From an uncultured Prevotella sp. (GTDB lineage Bacteria > Bacteroidota > Bacteroidia > Bacteroidales > Bacteroidaceae): a DNA stretch of 14,101 nucleotides. Below, piece by piece: positions 6,251 through 12,594 of this stretch. Location: the NCBI GenBank assembly GCA_900770515.1, contig CAAHDP010000258.1:1-14101 (forward strand), in the 5' to 3' direction. Position 1 is the first letter of the stretch. The number at the start of each line of letters is the position of its first letter. The notes beneath the pieces were generated by a model that saw only the letters and a program-made list of their open reading frames with translations, ran no database searches and was not told where the DNA came from. The position numbers were made by a program, and so were the translations under genes.

Positions 6251-6859
6251 ATGGAATCAAACAACAAGAACAAATTTATCGTAGTGTCTTATGCACTCTA
6301 TGATGTAACTAAAGGTGATAACGGTGAAGAAATGCTCATCGAACGTACTACAGATGAACGTCCTTTCATCTTCATCAGCGGCATGGGCGTAACATTGCCT
6401 GCATTCGAAGAGAAGATGGTAAATCTCGTAAAGGGCGATGAGTTCGACTTCGAGTTGGAGCCAGAGCAGGCTTATGGCATCCACTATGACGAGCGCGTAC
6501 TCGACCTCGACAAGCAGATCTTTACTATCAATGGTCAGTTTGATGCACAGCATGTACAGGTAGGTGCCATCATCCCATTGCAGAACGAGGACGGCAACCA
6601 CTTCAATGCAGTCGTTAAGAATATCACTGACGAGAAGGTAACATGTGACCTCAACCACCCATTGGCAGGTTTGAAGCTCAACTTCTGCGGTCAGGTATTG
6701 GAAAGCCGTGAGGCAACAGCTGAGGAAATCGCTAAGATGGCTCAGATGATCAGCGGTGAAGCTGGTGGTTGCGGTGGCAGTTGCGACAATTGTGGCGGTG
6801 ACTGCGGTGGCGACTGCAAGGACGGCAACTGCGAAGGCGGCTGCGATTGCAACAAGTAA
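6251..6859 (+). CDS. slyD: SlyD-like FKBP-type peptidyl-prolyl cis-trans isomerase with cysteine-rich tail
   Basis: SlyD proteins are cytoplasmic FKBP isomerases with chaperone activity and a metal-binding tail. This 202-aa product shows the FKBP start, FISGMGVTLPAFEEKMVNLVKGD (about 43-65), and EPEQAYG. A central insert-in-flap region follows (about 75-125), and then the typical return NHPLAGLKLNF (about 135-145). The last 33 residues are rich in Gly, Cys and Asp with eight cysteines and no histidine, unlike the His/Cys tail of the E. coli protein that binds nickel. This suggests soft-metal binding, perhaps zinc or copper. It probably shares a transcript with the 95-aa gene upstream and is followed by a hairpin at 6880. 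The symbol is by family; SlpA is less likely because of the tail. Confidence 0.88.
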   Translation: MESNNKNKFIVVSYALYDVTKGDNGEEMLIERTTDERPFIFISGMGVTLPAFEEKMVNLVKGDEFDFELEPEQAYGIHYDERVLDLDKQIFTINGQFDAQHVQVGAIIPLQNEDGNHFNAVVKNITDEKVTCDLNHPLAGLKLNFCGQVLESREATAEEIAKMAQMISGEAGGCGGSCDNCGGDCGGDCKDGNCEGGCDCNK

Positions 6860-6879
6860 TATTTGAGAATAAACTATAT

Positions 6880-6913
6880 AGCGGCTGTCTCAAGCAAAAT
6901 TGGGATAGCCGCT
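6880..6913 (+). terminator. Hairpin terminator after slyD
   Basis: A 13-bp stem with two G-T wobbles joins 6880-6892 (AGCGGCTGTCTCA) to 6901-6913 (TGGGATAGCCGCT) around an 8-base loop. The GC-rich base is typical of a terminator, but only a weak T-stretch (CTCTTCAT) follows, so termination may be partial. Confidence 0.65.
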
Positions 6914-6929
6914 CTTCATATCAACTCAT

Positions 6930-6968
6930 GAGGCTTTCCCCCATCAGTATGGGAAGAACAAAAGCCTC
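6930..6968 (+). promoter_or_regulatory. Structured leader of aroC
   Basis: A nested hairpin sits just before aroC. The outer 8-bp stem is GAGGCTTT (6930-6937) with AAAGCCTC (6961-6968), and the inner 5-bp stem is CCCAT/ATGGG (6940-6944, 6949-6953) with loop CAGT. It ends 18 bases before the ATG at 6987, near the ribosome's landing zone. No -7 box is visible close by. A translational control role is possible; I recognise no known riboswitch class. Confidence 0.45.
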
Positions 6969-6986
6969 TATATCATACATAGGACA

Positions 6987-8111
6987 ATGAGGAATACATT
7001 TGGCAATCTTTTCACTCTCACCACTTTCGGAGAGAGTCACGGCATAGCAGTGGGAGGCGTTATCGACGGCTTCCCTGCAGGCATAGACATCGATATGGAC
7101 TTTATCCAGAGCGAACTGAATCGTCGCCGCCCTGGACAAAGTCACATTACTACTGCCCGAAAGGAAGCAGACAAGGTGGAATTTCTAAGTGGTGTCTTCG
7201 AAGGAAAGTCTACGGGAACACCTATCGGCTTTGAAGTACGAAACCAAAACCAGCATTCTCAAGACTATGAGAATATGCGCTGTCTGTTCCGCCCATCACA
7301 TGCCGACTTCACCTACAACGAAAAGTATGGCATCAGAGACCATCGGGGAGGTGGACGTTCATCAGCCCGCATTACCATCGCACGCTGCGTGGGTGGTGCT
7401 CTCGCCAAGCTGGCACTCCGTCAACTAGGTATCAGCATTACAGCCTACACATCGCAGGTGGGAAACATTGCTTTGGAAAAAGATTACCATCAGTATGATC
7501 TCAACACTATCGAAGACAACCCGGTACGTTGTCCGGACCAGGCTAAAGCCAAGGAGATGGAAAATCTCATTGCTCAGGTCAAAGCAGACGGAGATACTAT
7601 TGGCGGTATCATTACTTGTATCATCAAGGGATGCCCAGTAGGACTTGGTGAACCGGAATTCGATAAACTCCATGCACAATTGGGTGCTGCCATGCTCGGA
7701 ATCAATGCCGTAAAGGGATTTGAATATGGAGAAGGATTTGCAGGGGTTACCGCCCGTGGAAGCGAACAGAATGATGTTTTTGTTCCTAAGGATGAAAGCG
7801 CCAGTCAAGCTGCAGATAATTCGACCAATCAGGATGTTGCTGCCCGTATCACGACCAAGAGCAATCATAGCGGAGGCATTCAGGGTGGCTTGAGCAATGG
7901 TCAGGACATCTACTTCCGAGTAGCATTCAAGCCTGTAGCCACCCTATTGATGGAACAGGATACTGTAGATTTGGAAGGAAACCCTACCAAACTCACAGCC
8001 CGTGGCAGACATGATCCATGCGTATTGCCTAGAGCCGTACCCGTAGTAGAAGCAATGGCTGCCATGGTTATCCTGGACAACTACCTTTTGAATAAAACTG
8101 TGAAAATTTAA
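6987..8111 (+). CDS. aroC: Chorismate synthase
   Basis: AroC converts 5-enolpyruvylshikimate-3-phosphate to chorismate, the last common step toward aromatic amino acids, folates and quinones. It uses reduced FMN without net redox change. The 374-aa protein has the family start [19 protein letters not shown]. Further signatures are [15 protein letters not shown] (about 46-60), the central [16 protein letters not shown] (about 119-134), and [13 protein letters not shown] near residue 295, followed by FKPVATL. The length is normal. The start at 6987 gives the canonical N-terminus. It lies 127 bp after slyD behind two hairpins. It converges on the endonuclease III gene, with the heptamer element at 8121-8212 between them. 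Confidence 0.97.
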   Translation: MRNTFGNLFTLTTFGESHGIAVGGVIDGFPAGIDIDMDFIQSELNRRRPGQSHITTARKEADKVEFLSGVFEGKSTGTPIGFEVRNQNQHSQDYENMRCLFRPSHADFTYNEKYGIRDHRGGGRSSARITIARCVGGALAKLALRQLGISITAYTSQVGNIALEKDYHQYDLNTIEDNPVRCPDQAKAKEMENLIAQVKADGDTIGGIITCIIKGCPVGLGEPEFDKLHAQLGAAMLGINAVKGFEYGEGFAGVTARGSEQNDVFVPKDESASQAADNSTNQDVAARITTKSNHSGGIQGGLSNGQDIYFRVAFKPVATLLMEQDTVDLEGNPTKLTARGRHDPCVLPRAVPVVEAMAAMVILDNYLLNKTVKI

Positions 8112-8120
8112 ACAGTTATC

Positions 8121-8212
8121 AGTTAGTAGTGATTAGTGATTAGTGATTAACAAACTAATTACTACTAACTAATAAATAATAAATAATCATTAATCACTAC
8201 CAACTAATCACT
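8121..8212. repeat. Heptamer-repeat palindromic element between aroC and nth
   Basis: Three perfect tandem TAGTGAT heptamers occupy 8127-8147. Inverted copies lie downstream: AGTTAGTAGT (8121-8130) pairs with ACTACTAACT (8161-8170), TAGTGATTAA (8141-8150) pairs with TTAATCACTA (8190-8199), and AGTGATTAG pairs with CTAATCACT (8204-8212). Several mutually exclusive hairpins are therefore possible. It fills the gap between convergent genes and may serve as a bidirectional terminator or be an interspersed repeat. Confidence 0.75.
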
Positions 8213-8214
8213 CC

Positions 8215-8862
8215 CTAGAGTTTACTGTCCTTTAAGAGTTTAGGACAGTGCTCATTGAAAAAGCATTTATCACAAAGCGGCTTGGCACTCTTGCAGATGT
8301 ATCTGCCATGCAACAGAATCCAATGATGTGCATTCGGAATATCCTCTGCAGGAATATGCTTCATCAGATAATCCTCCACCTTACGGGGAGTATCAGCAGT
8401 ACGAGGCACCAATCCCATGCGATGACTCACACGATAGACATGTGTATCCACCGCCATCGTGGCATGACCGAACCAAACGGCACGAATCACATTCGCAGTC
8501 TTACGCCCCACTCCAGCCAATTTCACCAAGTCATCAGCAGCCTCAGGCACCTCACCCCCAAACATCTCTACCAATTGGCGAGACATCTGTGCAAGATGTT
8601 TTGCCTTAGCATTAGGATAACTTACCGAACTGATCAGCACATAAATATCCTCTTCACTCGCCTGTGCCATGTGATGAGCATCAGGATAACGTGCAAAGAG
8701 AGCTGGAGTAACCATATTGATGCGCTTATCAGTACATTGAGCCGAAAGCAAGGTAGCCACCAGAAGTTGAAATGCGCTACCGAATTGCAACTCGGTAGTC
8801 ACATTCGGCAGCGCATCTCTGAAGTGATTCAATATAAAATCGTATCTTTCGCTACGAAGCAT
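8215..8862 (-). CDS. nth: Endonuclease III (DNA glycosylase/AP lyase)
   Basis: Nth removes oxidised pyrimidines from DNA and nicks at the abasic site in base excision repair. The 215-aa protein matches the family closely. The helix-hairpin-helix LAGVGRKTANVI contains catalytic Lys121, Asp139 sits in VDTHVYRVSHRMGL, and a C-terminal [4Fe-4S] ligand set has spacing C-x6-C-x2-C-x5-C (Cys190, 197, 200, 206). All key residues are present. The start at 8862 lies five bases after the stop of the OmpH-like gene on the same strand, so the two are almost certainly co-transcribed and perhaps translationally coupled. No own promoter is visible. The long open frame on the opposite strand here is a shadow. 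Confidence 0.97.
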   Translation of the reverse strand: MLRSERYDFILNHFRDALPNVTTELQFGSAFQLLVATLLSAQCTDKRINMVTPALFARYPDAHHMAQASEEDIYVLISSVSYPNAKAKHLAQMSRQLVEMFGGEVPEAADDLVKLAGVGRKTANVIRAVWFGHATMAVDTHVYRVSHRMGLVPRTADTPRKVEDYLMKHIPAEDIPNAHHWILLHGRYICKSAKPLCDKCFFNEHCPKLLKDSKL

Positions 8863-8867
8863 ATCGT

Positions 8868-9479
8868 TTATTTTTTAGCAGGTGTAGCCTCAGCGGTCTT
8901 CACCTTACCTTTGTAAGCCTTGTTCAAGCCAGCAATCACCTCGTTGGTAATATCGTAAGCCTTATCAGCATAGAGCAGGTTATCGCCACTCTTAGAGAAG
9001 ATGATGCTGTACTTCTTATCCTTGTTATATTTAGTAAGATAATTGGCAATACTGTCATGGAGAGCCTTATTATACTTTTCCTGCTCAGCAGCAAACTCAT
9101 TGCTCAAACGCTGCTGCAATCCCTGAAGGTCATTGTTCTGTTTCTGAAGACCAGCCTGAATAGCCTCAGCCTGCTCACGTGTATATGCATTCTGCTGAAT
9201 CTTCTGCTGGAAATTAGCAGCAGCAGCCTGCAACTGCTGTCCCTTCTGTGCTATAGTAGCCTGGATATTCTGTCCCTTCTTCTCCAACAAAGCAGCATAC
9301 TCCTTAGCAAAAGTATACTGAGTCATGATTGAGTCAACCTCAACGTATGCAATCTTCAACTCAGCAGAAGCCTTGTTCTCTGACTTAGCCTCAACCTGAG
9401 GCTGTGACTTGTTGCATGATGCCAATGACAAAGCAGCAACAGCAGCAATAGCCACTGAACTCAAAATGTTCTTTTTCAT
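8868..9479 (-). CDS. OmpH/Skp-like lipoprotein
   Basis: The 203-aa product begins with a lipoprotein signal ending in LASC, so the mature protein is probably acylated at Cys22. After a polar linker comes IAYVEVDSIMTQY, the strand typical of OmpH/Skp. A long Gln/Ala-rich coiled coil follows (about 65-150), then the C-terminal YSIIFSKSGDNLLYADKAYDIT segment, also typical of the family. Skp is a trimeric periplasmic chaperone whose helical tentacles hold unfolded outer-membrane proteins; this form would be membrane-tethered. A repetitive Ala/Gln tract suggests variation but the frame is intact. It sits in a minus-strand unit after the 64-aa membrane gene (73-bp gap) and directly before nth. The chaperone function is inferred from the family. 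Confidence 0.88.
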   Translation of the reverse strand: MKKNILSSVAIAAVAALSLASCNKSQPQVEAKSENKASAELKIAYVEVDSIMTQYTFAKEYAALLEKKGQNIQATIAQKGQQLQAAAANFQQKIQQNAYTREQAEAIQAGLQKQNNDLQGLQQRLSNEFAAEQEKYNKALHDSIANYLTKYNKDKKYSIIFSKSGDNLLYADKAYDITNEVIAGLNKAYKGKVKTAEATPAKK

Positions 9480-9552
9480 TTTCTAGTATTTTATAATTTA
9501 TATTTCTACTTATTAATTTCTTACTCCCGGTAAATTCAATTCATTCCTATAT

Positions 9553-9747
9553 CTAATAAGCCTTATTGGCTTCACGCGCCTCGCGATCCTGATCCACCAC
9601 GCAGTGGATACCCATCTTGCGCAAGCCCGGATTATCGTGAACATGCTGGGAAGAGAACTTACCATTCTTCTTGAAAATCAATTTCACGCTAAATAATGCC
9701 ATTGCTATAGCAATTATTAACAGACTAAATAACATTAATTTTACCAT
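9553..9747 (-). CDS. Small single-pass membrane protein
   Basis: This 64-aa protein starts with one strongly hydrophobic segment (about residues 3-25). It continues with a basic, polar tail containing KKNGKFSSQHVHDNPGLRKMGIHCVVDQDREARE. Similar short proteins with a KNGKF...H...N..LR..GI.C...QD.EAR pattern are, as I recall, widespread in Bacteroidota and unnamed; I cannot confirm this here. The tail would lie on the cytoplasmic side by the positive-inside rule. It has a consensus promoter (9787-9817) and an AAAGGTAATAAAA stretch just before the ATG. It is the first gene of a probable unit with the OmpH-like gene and nth. One Cys and two His in the tail could bind metal, but this is speculation. 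Confidence 0.8.
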   Translation of the reverse strand: MVKLMLFSLLIIAIAMALFSVKLIFKKNGKFSSQHVHDNPGLRKMGIHCVVDQDREAREANKAY

Positions 9748-9753
9748 TTTTAT

Positions 9754-9761
9754 TACCTTTG
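9754..9761 (+). promoter_or_regulatory. Candidate -7 box for pepD
   Basis: TACCTTTG on the plus strand is the only -7-like match upstream of pepD and would give a leader of about 105 nt. No TTTG is seen at the right distance upstream. The same bases on the minus strand form the AAAGGTAA preceding the small membrane gene, so the match could be incidental. Confidence 0.4.
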
Positions 9762-9786
9762 CAGTGCCTTAGTGCACTTCGCGTTG

Positions 9787-9817
9787 CAAAGGTACGATTT
9801 TTCGAGGAAAACTCAAA
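9787..9817 (-). promoter_or_regulatory. Promoter of the small membrane protein / OmpH / nth unit
   Basis: On the minus strand TTTG (plus 9814-9817) lies 19 bp before TACCTTTG (plus 9787-9794), a full consensus match. The start would be near 9779, giving a leader of about 32 nt to the ATG at 9747. No other promoter is visible before the OmpH-like gene or nth. Confidence 0.8.
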
Positions 9818-9873
9818 ATAAAATAAAGAAATAATAGAAATTTCAAAACAAAATAACATAAATACATAAATAA

Positions 9874-11331
9874 ATGGAAAAAAAAGAATTAAAACCTGCT
9901 CTCGTGTTTGAGCAGTTCGCAAAAATCAACGAAATACCTCGTCCTTCAAAGCATGAGGAAAACATGATAGAATACTTGAAAGAATTCGGCAAAAGCCACC
10001 AGCTTGAGACTTTGGTCGATGAAACAGGAAACGTTCTGATTCGCAAGGCTGCAACTCCTGGATATGAGAACGCTGATACTATCATCCTCCAGAGCCACAT
10101 GGATATGGTTTGCGACAAATTGGTGGATGTAGAGTTCGACTTCCATAAGGATGCCATCCAGACCTACGTAGATAGTGAATGGCTGAAGGCAAAGGGTACC
10201 ACCCTCGGTGCTGATGATGGTATCGGTTGCGCTATTGAACTCGCCATCCTCGCTGCCAATGATATCGAGCATGGACCTATTGAGTGTGTCTTCACCCGTG
10301 ATGAGGAAACCGGATTGACTGGTGCTGTAGGCATGAAGGCTGGTTTCATGACCGGCAAGATGCTCATCAACCTCGATTCTGAGGATGAGGGACAGATTTT
10401 CGTATCATGTGCCGGCGGACAGACCACCCAGGCAACCTTCCACTTCAACCGCGAGGAGGCTCCTTCAGGTTATTTCTTCATGGAGGCTTCCTTAAAGGGT
10501 CTCAACGGTGGTCACTCTGGCGATGACATCAACAAGAAGCGCGCTAATGCTATCAAGGTACTTGCACGTTTCCTCTTCCTGGAGAATGAGAAACTTGATG
10601 GTACTCTCCGCTTAGTCAGCTTCAACAGTGGTAAGATGCACAATGCCATTCCTCGTGACGGTAAGATTGTCTTCGCTGTCAAGAATGAAGCTAAAGAGCA
10701 GGTACGTGCTGATTGGAACATCTTCGCTTCAGAAGTAGAGGATGAATTCCATGTTACCGAACAGACTATGCAGTTCAACATGGGTTCAGCCGATGCAGCT
10801 CCTGTCATTGAGAAGACGGTTGCAGATAAGTTCATCATGGCTTTGCAGGCAGTAGACAACGGTCCTCTTACCAACTGTCAGGACGAAGCGCTTGCCGAGA
10901 TGGTTGAGACTTCCAGCAATGTGGCAAGCATTGCTACAGATGAGAACAGCATCCACATCGTGGCTTCTCAGCGCAGTAACGTGATGAGCAACCTGGACAA
11001 TATGACCAACACCGTGAAGGCAGCATTCCTCCTGGCTGGAGCCGAGGTAAACGTTGGCGGAAAATACCCTGCATGGAAGATGCGTGCCAACAGCAAGCTG
11101 ACCGACATCACCGTGAAGAGTTACGAAAAGCTCTTCGGCAAGGAGCCATTGGTGAAGGGTATCCACGCAGGTCTGGAATGCGGCCTCTTCTCAGAGCGTT
11201 ATCCTGATCTCGACATGGTAAGCTTCGGTCCTACCCTTCGCAATGTCCACACTCCAGACGAGGCTCTTCTGATTCCTACCGTCCAGATGGTATGGGATCA
11301 CTTGCTGGACATTCTCCGCAGCGTAAAATAA
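9874..11331 (+). CDS. pepD: Aminoacyl-histidine dipeptidase (peptidase D, M20 family)
   Basis: PepD is a cytoplasmic zinc dipeptidase with broad specificity that includes Xaa-His dipeptides. The 485-aa protein has the usual family length. It shows the M20 metal sites: LQSHMDMVC (His75, Asp77), TLGADDGIGCA (Asp114), TRDEETGLTGA (the Glu144-Glu145 pair), LDSEDEG (Asp168), and a late GPTLRNVHTPDEAL with the expected His. GGHSGDDI marks the lid/dimerisation domain. All expected ligands are present. The start at 9874 gives MEKKELKPALVFEQF, typical for the family. A small lipoprotein gene follows after 36 bp. Transcription may begin from the -7 box at 9754, which faces the minus-strand promoter of the neighbouring unit. 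Confidence 0.96.
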   Translation: MEKKELKPALVFEQFAKINEIPRPSKHEENMIEYLKEFGKSHQLETLVDETGNVLIRKAATPGYENADTIILQSHMDMVCDKLVDVEFDFHKDAIQTYVDSEWLKAKGTTLGADDGIGCAIELAILAANDIEHGPIECVFTRDEETGLTGAVGMKAGFMTGKMLINLDSEDEGQIFVSCAGGQTTQATFHFNREEAPSGYFFMEASLKGLNGGHSGDDINKKRANAIKVLARFLFLENEKLDGTLRLVSFNSGKMHNAIPRDGKIVFAVKNEAKEQVRADWNIFASEVEDEFHVTEQTMQFNMGSADAAPVIEKTVADKFIMALQAVDNGPLTNCQDEALAEMVETSSNVASIATDENSIHIVASQRSNVMSNLDNMTNTVKAAFLLAGAEVNVGGKYPAWKMRANSKLTDITVKSYEKLFGKEPLVKGIHAGLECGLFSERYPDLDMVSFGPTLRNVHTPDEALLIPTVQMVWDHLLDILRSVK

Positions 11332-11367
11332 CAACTGATATTGTTTCATCTCCCACATTCTCAGGAC

Positions 11368-11754
11368 ATGAAAAAGATATTATATGTATTGACATTGGGC
11401 TTCGTATTGGCTCTCACTTCCTGTGGAGACCAGTACAAAGCCAAGTCGCTGGTCAAGGATTTCCTGAATGAAAACCTTACCACAGATAATGACTGCAGCT
11501 ATGAGCGATTCAGCAATCTCACTCCTACAGCCATGATTGACATTGATCAGGTAAAATTGATGCGCAAGGAGATGAGCACTTTGCCATACGTCAAGAAAGA
11601 TATCAGCTATAATGACAATGCCATTACTGACACCTTATTATATATAAGGGCCACTTATAAGCTGACAGACAAAGAAGGCAAACAGCAAGAACTCACACAG
11701 ACATTCTATATGGACAAGGCGCTGACTCATGTTGTCGCCTTCAAGCAAAACTAA
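11368..11754 (+). CDS. Small lipoprotein of unknown function
   Basis: The 128-aa product starts MKKILYVLTLGFVLALTSCGD, a clear lipoprotein signal with acylation expected at Cys19. The mature part (AKSLVKDFLNENL..., then alternating polar strands such as TLLYIRATYKLTD and QTFYMDKALTHVVAF) suggests a small alpha+beta fold, perhaps NTF2-like; I do not recognise a named family. An upstream in-frame TTG at 11341 exists, but the ATG at 11368 places the signal correctly at the N-terminus. The gene follows pepD by 36 bp, likely on the same message, and ends at a strong terminator (11757-11802). A role in the cell envelope is inferred from the signal. Confidence 0.85.
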   Translation: MKKILYVLTLGFVLALTSCGDQYKAKSLVKDFLNENLTTDNDCSYERFSNLTPTAMIDIDQVKLMRKEMSTLPYVKKDISYNDNAITDTLLYIRATYKLTDKEGKQQELTQTFYMDKALTHVVAFKQN

Positions 11755-11756
11755 AC

Positions 11757-11802
11757 AAAAAGGTGCCAGCCATTCTCTGACGAGATTGCTGACACCTTTT
11801 TT
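11757..11802 (+). terminator. Intrinsic terminator after the pepD-lipoprotein unit
   Basis: AAAAAGGTG (11757-11765) pairs with CACCTTTTT (11793-11801), continued by CAGC/GCTG (11767-11770, 11788-11791) after one C-A mismatch. A small inner TCTC/GAGA stem is also possible. The T-rich tail makes this a convincing rho-independent terminator. The A-rich left arm could let it act in both directions. Confidence 0.82.
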
Positions 11803-11860
11803 CTATTTTATACACATATTTCCTATCCTACACACATATTTCCTATTTTACACAGCTATA
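11801..11860. repeat. Three 20-bp tandem repeats
   Basis: Three consecutive 20-bp units (11801-11820, 11821-11840, 11841-11860) share the form TYCTATYYTAYACACATATT, with the third diverging at its end (ACAGCTATA). They fill the gap between the lipoprotein terminator and the end of the sigma factor gene at 11865. The period is close to two helical turns. Confidence 0.65.
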
Positions 11861-11864
11861 AAAG

Positions 11865-12416
11865 CTAAGAAGCCATTTGTTCTTTTACGAATCTGCGCAC
11901 AACCTTACGCGCATCGCCTAAGCAATGCTCTGCATTCTTATATTTGATATTCAATTGCAGCGCAATATCTTTCACCTTCATTCCTTCCAGATCTAACCTG
12001 TAGACATTACTTTGTTTCTCAGAAAGCTGTGCAATGCCATTTTCCAATATCTTCTGAATCTCCAGCACAGAATAGATCGTATCAACATCATCTACACACT
12101 TATTCTGCCAGCTAGAGGTACGGACAACATACTCATATTTCTCCATACAATGCCTGCGACGCAAATAGTCATAAATCAGGTTGCGGGCTGTAGTATATAC
12201 CAGACAAGGTAAAGTGATACGTGTAATCATACGGTCCATCTTCAACAAGCGCACGAAAACATTCTGCACGATATCTTCCGCTTGCTCGGCATCTTCTTCA
12301 CCAGGCAAGCGAGAAGCTACAAACGCTTTTAATTCGTCGTAACACTCTATATAATATTCAGCAATGATGCTGTGCTTAGATTCTACGTTTTGTTCCATGA
12401 TGGTAGTTTTGATCAT
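11865..12416 (-). CDS. ECF-type RNA polymerase sigma factor
   Basis: This 183-aa protein has the two-domain plan of an ECF (group 4) sigma-70. Region 2 spans EDAEQAEDIVQNVFVRLLKMD through ARNLIYDYLRRRH (about 40-95). Region 4 is LSEKQSNVYRLDLEGMKVKDIALQLNIKYKNAEHCLGDARKVVRRF (about 133-178), whose second helix should read the -35-type element. Regions 1 and 3 are absent, as expected. Start 12416 is used; a Met at 12398 is an alternative that loses six residues. A consensus promoter is at 12442-12473. No anti-sigma (FecR-like or zinc-binding) gene or SusC/D pair is next to it, so its control and target genes are unclear. An ECF related to stress or housekeeping use is possible. Confidence 0.9.
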   Translation of the reverse strand: MIKTTIMEQNVESKHSIIAEYYIECYDELKAFVASRLPGEEDAEQAEDIVQNVFVRLLKMDRMITRITLPCLVYTTARNLIYDYLRRRHCMEKYEYVVRTSSWQNKCVDDVDTIYSVLEIQKILENGIAQLSEKQSNVYRLDLEGMKVKDIALQLNIKYKNAEHCLGDARKVVRRFVKEQMAS

Positions 12417-12441
12417 TATGTTTTTTACGTTAATTATATTG

Positions 12442-12473
12442 CAAAGGTACGAAAAACAGATAGCATCACCAAA
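12442..12473 (-). promoter_or_regulatory. Promoter of the ECF sigma factor gene
   Basis: On the minus strand TTTG (plus 12470-12473), 20 bp, then TACCTTTG (plus 12442-12449) gives a full Bacteroidota vegetative promoter. The start is near 12435 and the leader about 20 nt. The gene therefore appears to be driven by the primary sigma factor rather than by its own product. Confidence 0.82.
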
Positions 12474-12483
12474 GAAATGAGAT

Positions 12484-12525
12484 AAAAAAATGTGCTAAAT
12501 GTCTGCTTTGAAACATTTAGCACAT
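12484..12525 (-). terminator. Intrinsic terminator of htpG
   Basis: A perfect 13-bp stem (12490-12502, ATGTGCTAAATGT, with 12513-12525) encloses a 10-base loop. On the minus strand it is followed directly by a run of T (plus 12484-12489). It ends only about 10 bp from the -33 element of the sigma factor promoter, insulating the two genes. Two weaker hairpins (TGTAAC/GTTACA at 12540-12558 and TAAAGT/ACTTTA at 12564-12582) lie between it and the htpG stop. Confidence 0.88.
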
Positions 12526-12594
12526 ATCTAGAAACAATTTGTAACCTTCAATGTTACATTTCGTAAAGTAATGTACACTTTAATAAAGCCCCAA

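Noticed and set aside
8248..8916. 222-codon open frame on the plus strand opposite nth
   Set aside because: nth has all catalytic and iron-sulfur residues on the other strand. The opposite frame is His/Ser/Thr-rich and has no promoter or domain.
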